NCBI GenBank assembly: GCA_021804345.1
Contig: JAJZHV010000081.1
Coordinates: 1 to 5,789, forward strand
Source: Pseudomonadota bacterium
GTDB taxonomy: Bacteria > Pseudomonadota > Gammaproteobacteria > Burkholderiales > Ferrovaceae
DNA: 5,789 nt
Direction of reading: 5' to 3'
In this document: positions 1 to 5,789 of the stretch, piece by piece
Layout of the letters: the number at the start of each line of letters is the position of its first letter
How positions within the stretch are numbered: the stretch's first letter is position 1
Program-made: the position numbers and the translations under genes
The notes under the pieces: generated by a model
The model's database searches: none
Seen by the model: only the letters and a program-made list of their open reading frames with translations
Told to the model about the DNA's origin: nothing

Positions 1-973
1 CACCGGCGGCACGACGCGACAGATGGCGGGTGTAATTTTCGATGCCCTTGCAGAAGCCGATCTGATCCAGCATTTCCAGATCATGCCGGGTACGCTGTTC
101 GATGCGCTGCAATTCCACTAGCCGCTGGGTTTGGGCAAAGAAGTCCATGCGTTGGCTCAACTCCCGTTTGATGGCCTCCATGGCCTGCAGGACGGTTTCG
201 CGGGGGGTGACGTAATGACTGGAGGGGAAGACGGTGAAACGTCCCAGACGTTGCTGGATTTTTCCCGTGAGGGGATCAAACAGCATCAGGCTTTCGATTT
301 CCTCATCAAACAGGGTGACGCGCAGGGCCAGCTCACTGTTTTCTGCGGGGAAGATATCAATGAGCTCGCCGCGCACCCGAAACACGCCGCGCTTAAACTC
401 CAGTTCGTTGCGCGTGTATTGCATGATCGTCAGGCGCGAAATGATGTCGCGTTGATCCATGCGCTCGTTTTCCCGCAGATGCAAAATCATGCGGTGATAT
501 TCCTGCAGATCTCCGATGCCGTAAATGGCGGACACGGTTCCCACGATGACGCAATCCGGACGTTCCAGCAGCGCCTTGGTAGCGGACAGGCGCATCTGCT
601 CGATATGCTCATTGATGCTGGAGTCCTTTTCGATATACAGATCGCGGGCCGGCACATAGGCTTCCGGCTGATAGTAATCGTAATAGGACACGAAGTACTC
701 CACCGCATTCTCTGGCAAAAACTCCCGCAGTTCGGCATACAGCTGTGCGGCCAGGGTCTTGTTGGGGGCCATGACCATGGCGGGGCGCCCCATGCGGGCA
801 ATGACATTGGCCATGGTGAAGGTTTTTCCCGAGCCAGTAACGCCCAGCAAGGTCTGGTACTGCAGGCCATCCTGCAGGCCCTGCACCAGGGCGGCAATGG
901 CCTGTGGCTGATCGCCAGCCGGCTCGAAGGGGCAATGCAGGTGGTAGGGGCTATCGGGAAAAGTAACGATCAC
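1..973 (-). CDS. uvrB: UvrB, excinuclease ABC subunit B (N-terminal 324 residues, runs off left edge)
   Basis: UvrB is the cytoplasmic damage-verification subunit of nucleotide excision repair: UvrA loads it onto DNA, and it then recruits UvrC for incision. Visible in the translation are the N-terminal [11 protein letters not shown] motif (residues 16-26), the Walker A box GVTGSGKT (44-51), the [13 protein letters not shown] segment (69-81), the tyrosine-rich beta-hairpin (about 93-118, with Y97, Y98, Y100 and Y101 in [12 protein letters not shown]), and the conserved [16 protein letters not shown] stretch (306-321). Family members have roughly 660-680 residues, so about half is present; the later helicase motifs and the UvrC-binding C-terminus lie outside the window. 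The start chosen is GTG at 973-971. It places the hairpin tyrosines five residues later than in E. coli UvrB (numbering from memory), so the N-terminus is slightly long. No ATG exists in frame upstream and no good Shine-Dalgarno precedes the GTG, so the exact start is less certain than the identity. Transcribed divergently from the aminotransferase gene. Confidence 0.97.
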   Translation of the reverse strand, partial: MIVTFPDSPYHLHCPFEPAGDQPQAIAALVQGLQDGLQYQTLLGVTGSGKTFTMANVIARMGRPAMVMAPNKTLAAQLYAELREFLPENAVEYFVSYYDYYQPEAYVPARDLYIEKDSSINEHIEQMRLSATKALLERPDCVIVGTVSAIYGIGDLQEYHRMILHLRENERMDQRDIISRLTIMQYTRNELEFKRGVFRVRGELIDIFPAENSELALRVTLFDEEIESLMLFDPLTGKIQQRLGRFTVFPSSHYVTPRETVLQAMEAIKRELSQRMDFFAQTQRLVELQRIEQRTRHDLEMLDQIGFCKGIENYTRHLSRRAAG

Positions 974-1043
974 GAGGGTTGCAGGCGGCTGGAGGGCCGG
1001 GAATGTACGCAGGGCATCTTGTGGAGGGATTGGCGTCTTGGGT

Positions 1044-1052
1044 AGAATATCA
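1044..1052 (-). promoter_or_regulatory. Possible extended -10 element for uvrB
   Basis: The minus strand reads TGATATTCT here, which fits an extended -10 element (TGnTATAAT) with two mismatches in the hexamer. It would give a leader of roughly 65 nt before the GTG at 973. No convincing -35 hexamer lies 16-18 bp upstream, so this rests on the -10 alone. The plus strand of the same bases reads TAGAAT (1043-1048), which could equally be a -10 for the aminotransferase gene. Confidence 0.25.
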
Positions 1053-1209
1053 GGTCGAATCGGGGAATAATGACATGGATCCGGCGCAGTGAATAGTCCT
1101 CCTCGGCCCACGACCCGGCAAGGATCACTGCCCCGGCACACGCTGTAGCCCGGATCAGGCGGCTTTCACCCACGATCGACCATTGAATGATTTTGTTGAC
1201 TCCATAGCC

Positions 1210-1213
1210 AGGA
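1210..1213 (+). promoter_or_regulatory. Ribosome binding site of the aminotransferase gene
   Basis: AGGA lies six bases before the ATG at 1220. This supports that ATG over the in-frame ATG at 1253 (Met12). Confidence 0.6.
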
Positions 1214-1219
1214 CTTTCC

Positions 1220-2440
1220 ATGAACCCCACATCCTTCTTGCAGGCCATTGAGATGGCCCCCCGCGATCCCATTCTGGGCATTACCGAGGCCTATAACGCG
1301 GATCCCAACCCCGCCAAGGTCAACCTTGGCGTTGGGGTGTATACCGACGAGCAGGGCAAGGTCCCCCTGCTGGACTGTGTACGCCAGGCCGAAAACCTGA
1401 TCAACCAGCGCGCCGCTGCGCGCAGTTACCTGCCCATCGAGGGCCTGGCCAGCTACGACCGCGCCGTGCAGGACCTGGTCTTTGGAGCCGATGCACCCGC
1501 GGTGAAGGAAGGTCGGGTCTTGACCGTCCAATCCCTGGGCGGCACGGGGGGGCTTAAAATCGGTGCCGATTTTCTGAAGCGCTTCAACCCCCAGGCCGAA
1601 GTGTGGATTTCTGATCCCAGTTGGGAAAACCACCGCGCCCTGTTTGAGGCTGCGGGGTTTACGGTCAATACCTATCCCTACTATGCGCCTGCCACCCATG
1701 GGCTTCACTTCGACAGGATGCTGGCGGCCTTCAATGCCGCCCCTGCCGGTACCATCATCCTGTTGCATGCCTGTTGCCATAATCCCAGCGGAGTAGATTT
1801 GACCGAAGCCCAATGGGAGCAGGTCATCGCGTGCCTGCGCGAGCGCCAACTGGTCCCCTTCCTGGATCTGGCCTATCAGGGGTTTTCCCGTTCCATCGCC
1901 GAGGACGGCGCCGTGGTGCGGCGGTTTGCAGCGGCGGGCGGTCCGGTGTTGGTGGCCAATTCCTTTTCCAAATCTTTTTCCCTGTATGGCGAGCGCATTG
2001 GCGCCTTCAACCTGGTCACCGACTCACGCGAGGAAGCGCAACGGGCGCTGTCCCAGCTCAAGCGTGTGGTGCGCACCAACTATTCCAACCCGCCCAGCCA
2101 TGGTGCGCAGATTGTGTCCACAGTATTGACCACGCCCGAACTGCGCAGCCTGTGGGAACAGGAATTAGGCACCATGCGTAGCCGCATCAAAGACATGCGG
2201 CAAGGTTTTGTGGCGCAACTGAAGGAACGTTTGCCACAACAGGACTTTGCTTTCGTGGCCCAGCAAAACGGCATGTTTTCCTTCTCTGGTCTGACCTTGG
2301 CGCAAGTCACCCGCTTGAAGCAGGAATTTTCCATCTATGCTGTAGACTCCGGCCGGATTTGCGTGGCAGCGCTCAACACGCGCAACCTGCCCCACGTAGT
2401 GGAGGCCATCGCGCAGGTGCTCCGTGAACCAGCCGCCTGA
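1220..2440 (+). CDS. Class I aspartate/aromatic amino acid aminotransferase (AspC/TyrB type)
   Basis: A cytoplasmic PLP enzyme that should transfer the amino group between aspartate or an aromatic amino acid and 2-oxoglutarate or another keto acid. At 406 residues it is about ten longer than E. coli AspC or TyrB, and full length. Active-site features are all present: VNLGVGVY (34-41), Tyr70, Trp135 in SDPSWENH, Asn188 in HNPSG, Asp216 and Tyr219 in LDLAYQGF (216 pairs with the PLP pyridine nitrogen), the Schiff-base Lys251 in NSFSKSFSLYGER, Arg259 for phosphate binding, Arg285 before TNYSNPP (the side-chain carboxylate arginine of the family) and Arg379 in SGRICVAALN (substrate alpha-carboxylate). 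Compared from memory, QNGMFSFSGLT and YAV.SGR look AspC-like, while CVAALNT resembles TyrB CVAGLNT, so substrate preference cannot be assigned and no symbol is given. The ATG at 1220 has an AGGA site. It lies divergent to uvrB, with the kinase gene starting 27 bp after its stop, probably co-transcribed. Confidence 0.95.
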   Translation: MNPTSFLQAIEMAPRDPILGITEAYNADPNPAKVNLGVGVYTDEQGKVPLLDCVRQAENLINQRAAARSYLPIEGLASYDRAVQDLVFGADAPAVKEGRVLTVQSLGGTGGLKIGADFLKRFNPQAEVWISDPSWENHRALFEAAGFTVNTYPYYAPATHGLHFDRMLAAFNAAPAGTIILLHACCHNPSGVDLTEAQWEQVIACLRERQLVPFLDLAYQGFSRSIAEDGAVVRRFAAAGGPVLVANSFSKSFSLYGERIGAFNLVTDSREEAQRALSQLKRVVRTNYSNPPSHGAQIVSTVLTTPELRSLWEQELGTMRSRIKDMRQGFVAQLKERLPQQDFAFVAQQNGMFSFSGLTLAQVTRLKQEFSIYAVDSGRICVAALNTRNLPHVVEAIAQVLREPAA

Positions 2441-2467
2441 AAGCCGGCAGCGCGCAACCGGTGTGTT

Positions 2468-5400
2468 GTGGATGCCAGTCAACTGAACACGACGCGCACC
2501 GCTTTTAGTGGCTCCTGGGTGGGGTGGTTCGTGTTGGGGGCCCTGCTCACCCTGACAGCCGTGACTGCCTTGCGTCAGTACGAATCACGGGAAGTAGAAG
2601 CGCTCTTCAAGGCAGAATCCATCGATGCGGTGGACCAACTGGAAACCCGCATCAAACGGGCCCTGGACGATTTGCTGGCAGTGGGGGCTTTTTATGACGC
2701 CAACGCGCAGATCGATCGCACGCAATTTGGGCGCCTGGCCACCGGATTGCTCACCAAGGACACACCGATTCAGGCCTTGGAATGGGCGCCCCACCTGCCT
2801 GCGGCGCGGCGCCGGGAATTCGTTGCACAGATACGCCGCACGGGGTTCCCCCACTTTGATCTCACCGAGCGCGACGCCCAGGGCGGGCTGATCCCAGCCC
2901 ACTGGCGCCCGGAGTACTTTCCGGTCACCTACCTGGAACCCCTGGCCGGCAACGATGCGGCCTTCGGATTTGATTTAGCCTCCAGTGCCTCGCGCAAAAC
3001 AGCCATGGAGCGCTCTGCCATCACCGGGCAATTGCTGGCCACAGAACGAATCAAGCTGGTTCAGGAACACGGCAGTCAGTTCGGCGTTCTGGTTTTTCGC
3101 CCCGTTTTTGAAGGCGCGGTGCTGCCCCAGGAGGGGTTGACTTCCCCCCACCTGCAGGGCTTCGTCCTGGGCGTATTTCGCATCGGTGATCTGGTGGAGG
3201 GTAGCAAAAAACATGCAGTCCACGATTCGCTGCAAGTTGCCCTGTTTGACGCTTCCGCTCCACCCGGGGTACGCCTGCTCTACCCGGCCCAATGGACAGT
3301 GGATACCCCCGAGGCACTTCAATCCGGGTTGAACTACACCCAAACCCTGAGCGTGGGTGGAAGACAATGGACCGTGGTGACCACACCGGTCAATCCCCAC
3401 GCCTTTCAAGCTCGACATGAAGCCAGTGCAATCACCTTGATCCTGGGCTTGTTCCTATCCCTGCTCTGGTCCTTTTATTTACGACAAAAAGCCAATCATC
3501 TGACACAGGCCGAGCTGATGGTGCGCCAACGCACAACCGACCTGGATCGGGAGCGGCGCTTCAGTACCACCCTGTTCGACAACCTAGGAAGTATCGGACT
3601 GGTTATTCAGCGCGACGGGCAAATTGTGCGCTTCAATCAGGCGGCCGTGGAATTTACCGGGTATTCCCTAGAGGCTGTCTGTTCTCCCTGGTTTTGGCTC
3701 CATTTTTCCCCTGGCCCAGAGCAGGAAACACTGCGCCAGCAGTTCGAGGCCACCATGGAAGGCCATTTCTCCATGCCCCAGATAGCTTGCTGGCTGGATC
3801 ACCACCAGCAGCAACGACTGCTGAACTGGACTCACAGTGTGCTCAACGACAAACAGGGCGCGCCGCAATTCCTGATCAGCATCGGCGTGGATATCACCGA
3901 ACGCCACGCCGCACAAAGCAAGCTAACCACCCTGCTGGAAGAACAACAGGCCATCCTTAATAGCGAAGTGGTGGGCATCGCCATGATTCGGGATCGGCAT
4001 CTGGTATGGGCTAATCAGGCCATTGCCCACATGCTGGGTTATACCCCGGAACAAATGGCCCATCAGCCCACCGCTCTCATCTATCCCAGCGCCGCAGATC
4101 ATCAACGCTTTGAGCAGCTCGCCTACCCGGTGATCCAGCAAGGCCGACTATTCCGAACGCAACTGCAGTTTGTGCGCAAAGATGGGTCACTGGGGTGGTT
4201 TGATATTTCCGGAGCCAGACTGCGCGCCGAGGAATCCATCTGGGCAGTGGTGGAAATCAGCGCCTTAAAATCCACCGAGGAGAAACTGATTCGTGCGCGC
4301 GAACTGGCCGAGGAGGCCAATCAGGCCAAGTCCCGCTTTCTGGCCATCATGTCGCATGAAATTCGCACGCCCATGAACGGCATTCTGGGCATGACCCAAC
4401 TGCTGTTGCGCGACGATATCACCCCCGCCGAGCGCCAGGAATTCCTCAAAACCATCTTGTCCTCGGGTCAATCCCTGCTCGGCCTGCTCAACGATCTGCT
4501 GGATCTTTCTAAGGCCGAGTCCGGCGAATTCACGTTGGAGCGGGCCCCCTTTGAGCTGGATGAGGTTCTGAATCAGGCCCTGTTGCTGTTTGAAGCCAGT
4601 GCCCAGGCCAAGGGCGTTCGTCTGGTGATGCAACGTCAACCGGCCTGTGCACCCTCCTGGTGGGGCGATGCCCTACGGTTGCGGCAAATGCTCTTCAATT
4701 TGATCGGCAACGCCCTCAAGTTTACTGCCAGCGGCACCATTACCGTGGCCGTGACAGAACTGGAAAGGGAAACCCAGCACGCACTGCTGGAATTCAGGGT
4801 CACCGACACGGGAATCGGTGTGGCCGAAGAACATCTTTCCGTGCTGTTCAAACCCTTCTCCCAAGCGGATAATTCCATCACCCGCCAATATGGGGGCAGT
4901 GGTTTGGGGCTTTCCATTGTGGCGCAACTGGCGCATCGACTGCAAGGCAACGTGGGCGTGGAAAGCCAGCAGGGTAAAGGCTCCAGCTTCTGGTTTACCG
5001 TGCGACTGGAGCGCTGCTTGCAGGTGCAACCAAGCGCCGCACAAGCCGCTCACCCCACCGACCCTGTGCCAGAGGGCTCTTCCTCTTGTGCGCCCCAGAC
5101 ACCCACATCGAGCGCACAGCACGACGCCTATCCAGCGGCCACCCAGGATCAGGACTTGCCGCAACCGGTTGCGCAGATGGTTTTGCTGGTGGACGACAAT
5201 GCCGTCAATCGGCGGCTGGTTCAGGTGTTGCTATCCCGAGCGGGTCATCGGGTGATCGAGGTCGACAATGGTCTGAAGGCCCTGGAGCAGATCCAGGCAG
5301 GACTAAACCCAGACCTCGTGCTCATGGATGTGCAAATGCCAGTGATGGACGGCTTTACAGCCACCCGGGAAATCCGCCACTGGGAGCAGCGCCAACAGCG

Positions 5401-5608
5401 CTCTCGGGTCCCCATCATTGCCCTGACGGCAGATGGGTTTGCGGAAGATCGCACACGCTGCCACGAGGCGGGAATGGATGAGTTTTTAACCAAGCCCATT
5501 CATCCGGACCAATTATTTAGGGCGCTGGCGCAGTTCACGGGTGCTCGTCTTCGGTCCTCCCCCGGCGCTTCTTCACCCATCGGCCCTGGGACAGGAATCC
5601 AATTCTGA
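2468..5608 (+). CDS. CHASE-PAS-PAS hybrid sensor histidine kinase with C-terminal receiver domain
   Basis: An inner-membrane sensor kinase of 1046 residues, apparently intact. Order: short N-terminal tail, TM1 (about 16-36), periplasmic CHASE domain (about 45-310; typical parts are RREFVAQIRRTGFPHF at 115-130 and FGFDLASSASRKTAMERS at 166-183), TM2 (about 320-338), PAS-like domain 1 (about 365-480, ending in VDITERHAAQ), PAS-like domain 2 (about 490-600), a coiled linker, HisKA with phosphoacceptor His630 in FLAIMSHEIRTPMNGILGM, and HATPase with N box NLIGNALKF (744-752), G1 DTGIG (780-784), F box LFKPFSQAD (793-801) and G2 GGSGLGLS (809-816). An Ala/Pro/Ser/Gln-rich linker (about 851-903) leads to a receiver with Asp909/Asp910, phosphoacceptor Asp954 in LMDVQMPVMDG, Thr987 and Lys1009. 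No Hpt domain is present, so phosphate must pass to a separate Hpt protein or the receiver acts within the kinase. The ligand is unknown. The start is GTG at 2468, the only standard start between the preceding in-frame stop and TM1; the Shine-Dalgarno is poor. Confidence 0.95.
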   Translation: MDASQLNTTRTAFSGSWVGWFVLGALLTLTAVTALRQYESREVEALFKAESIDAVDQLETRIKRALDDLLAVGAFYDANAQIDRTQFGRLATGLLTKDTPIQALEWAPHLPAARRREFVAQIRRTGFPHFDLTERDAQGGLIPAHWRPEYFPVTYLEPLAGNDAAFGFDLASSASRKTAMERSAITGQLLATERIKLVQEHGSQFGVLVFRPVFEGAVLPQEGLTSPHLQGFVLGVFRIGDLVEGSKKHAVHDSLQVALFDASAPPGVRLLYPAQWTVDTPEALQSGLNYTQTLSVGGRQWTVVTTPVNPHAFQARHEASAITLILGLFLSLLWSFYLRQKANHLTQAELMVRQRTTDLDRERRFSTTLFDNLGSIGLVIQRDGQIVRFNQAAVEFTGYSLEAVCSPWFWLHFSPGPEQETLRQQFEATMEGHFSMPQIACWLDHHQQQRLLNWTHSVLNDKQGAPQFLISIGVDITERHAAQSKLTTLLEEQQAILNSEVVGIAMIRDRHLVWANQAIAHMLGYTPEQMAHQPTALIYPSAADHQRFEQLAYPVIQQGRLFRTQLQFVRKDGSLGWFDISGARLRAEESIWAVVEISALKSTEEKLIRARELAEEANQAKSRFLAIMSHEIRTPMNGILGMTQLLLRDDITPAERQEFLKTILSSGQSLLGLLNDLLDLSKAESGEFTLERAPFELDEVLNQALLLFEASAQAKGVRLVMQRQPACAPSWWGDALRLRQMLFNLIGNALKFTASGTITVAVTELERETQHALLEFRVTDTGIGVAEEHLSVLFKPFSQADNSITRQYGGSGLGLSIVAQLAHRLQGNVGVESQQGKGSSFWFTVRLERCLQVQPSAAQAAHPTDPVPEGSSSCAPQTPTSSAQHDAYPAATQDQDLPQPVAQMVLLVDDNAVNRRLVQVLLSRAGHRVIEVDNGLKALEQIQAGLNPDLVLMDVQMPVMDGFTATREIRHWEQRQQRSRVPIIALTADGFAEDRTRCHEAGMDEFLTKPIHPDQLFRALAQFTGARLRSSPGASSPIGPGTGIQF

Positions 5609-5612
5609 ACAC

Positions 5613-5647
5613 AGATCCGGCCCAGGCCAAAATCCGGATTTTTTTTT
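5613..5647 (+). terminator. Rho-independent terminator after the kinase gene
   Basis: The six-base stem ATCCGG (5615-5620) / CCGGAT (5634-5639) can be extended by a G-U and an A-U pair, with a 13-nt loop. A run of nine T residues (5639-5647) follows directly, its first bases joining the stem. It starts four bases after the kinase stop codon, so it should end the aminotransferase-kinase transcript and insulate the tRNA gene. Confidence 0.8.
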
Positions 5648-5663
5648 GCGTTAGAGAATGTTC

Positions 5664-5692
5664 TTGACCCCGTCAGGATGGAAAGTTAAAAT
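5664..5692 (+). promoter_or_regulatory. Sigma70-type promoter of the tRNA-Asn gene
   Basis: A -35 TTGACC (5664-5669) and a -10 TAAAAT (5687-5692), each five of six to consensus, are separated by exactly 17 bp. Initiation would fall near 5699, leaving a leader of only a few bases before the tRNA. This is the best promoter match in the window. Confidence 0.75.
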
Positions 5693-5705
5693 CTTGGATT
5701 GTGAT

Positions 5706-5781
5706 TCCTCGATAGCTCAGTCGGTAGAGCGACGGACTGTTAATCCGCAGGTCCCAGGTTCGAGCCCTGGTCGAGGAGCCA
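5706..5781 (+). tRNA. tRNA-Asn, anticodon GTT
   Basis: A 76-nt cloverleaf. The acceptor stem TCCTCGA (5706-5712) pairs fully with TCGAGGA (5771-5777), followed by discriminator G and an encoded CCA (5779-5781). The D stem is GCTC/GAGC. The anticodon loop CTGTTAA carries GTT at 5739-5741, which reads the asparagine codons AAC and AAU. The T arm CCAGG-TTCGAGC-CCTGG is perfect. The first pair of the anticodon stem is an A-C mismatch (5732 with 5748), where E. coli tRNA-Asn, from memory, has G-U. It is a separate unit with its own promoter downstream of the kinase terminator; the window ends eight bases later, so any co-transcribed gene is not visible. Confidence 0.97.
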
Positions 5782-5789
5782 AACAAATC

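Larger units (their letters stand above)
974..1219. other. Divergent intergenic region between uvrB and the aminotransferase gene
   Basis: This 246-bp stretch must hold the control signals for both divergent genes. No conserved protein is recognisable in any frame. It contains an AT-richer patch at about 1043-1076 that could serve as a promoter, an isolated AGGAGG on the minus strand (1103-1098) with no standard start codon at proper spacing, and a CTG-N10-CAG element at 1143-1158 that weakly resembles a LexA box. None of these is conclusive. Confidence 0.6.

Noticed and set aside
131..1045. A 304-codon plus-strand open frame opposite uvrB
   Set aside because: It is antisense to an unmistakable UvrB sequence and matches no family; long antisense frames are common in GC-rich coding DNA.
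1074..1076. Minus-strand ATG downstream of the AGGAGG at 1103-1098 as a gene start
   Set aside because: It opens a frame of only eight codons, and the spacing from AGGAGG (about 21 bases) is too long.
1166..1849. A 227-codon minus-strand open frame opposite the aminotransferase
   Set aside because: It overlaps the conserved aminotransferase active-site coding region in full and its translation shows no recognisable domain.
2975..3418. Minus-strand open frames within the kinase gene, here and at 4265-4639 and 4673-5164
   Set aside because: Each lies wholly inside the CHASE, HisKA or HATPase coding sequence and has no ribosome site or domain; they are antisense shadows.
5018..5176. Ala/Pro/Ser/Gln-rich stretch in the kinase, considered as a frameshift or inserted segment
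   Set aside because: The frame stays open and the receiver domain follows intact; flexible linkers of this composition are usual between HATPase and REC domains in hybrid kinases.

Overview
The window looks like a stretch of core chromosome from a GC-rich proteobacterium. All genes have G/C-rich third codon positions, the proteins most resemble beta-/gammaproteobacterial families, and the tRNA encodes its own CCA end. Acidithiobacillia or a similar beta/gamma lineage would fit, but no gene here fixes the genus. I see no insertion sequence, CRISPR array, phage gene or attachment repeat.

Layout, left to right. The minus strand from 973 down to the left edge encodes the N-terminal half of UvrB, the helicase-like damage-verification subunit of nucleotide excision repair; the gene runs off the window. 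A 246-bp divergent intergenic region (974-1219) follows. On the plus strand, 1220-2440 encodes a complete class I aspartate/aromatic amino acid aminotransferase. After only 27 bp, and in the same reading frame, 2468-5608 encodes a 1046-residue membrane-bound hybrid sensor histidine kinase (TM-CHASE-TM-PAS-PAS-HisKA-HATPase-REC). An intrinsic terminator lies just after its stop. A clear sigma70-type promoter then drives a tRNA-Asn(GTT) gene that ends at 5781.

How the genes fit together. The aminotransferase and kinase probably form a two-gene transcription unit closed by the terminator at 5613-5647, and the tRNA is an independent unit. UvrB is transcribed away from them. No functional link between repair, transamination and signalling is visible in the sequence. 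The kinase has no Hpt protein or separate output regulator in the window, so its downstream partner is unknown. I found no previously undescribed system; the points most worth a second look are the kinase architecture and its linkage to the transaminase, the weak start signals of uvrB and the kinase, and the organisation of the divergent intergenic region.
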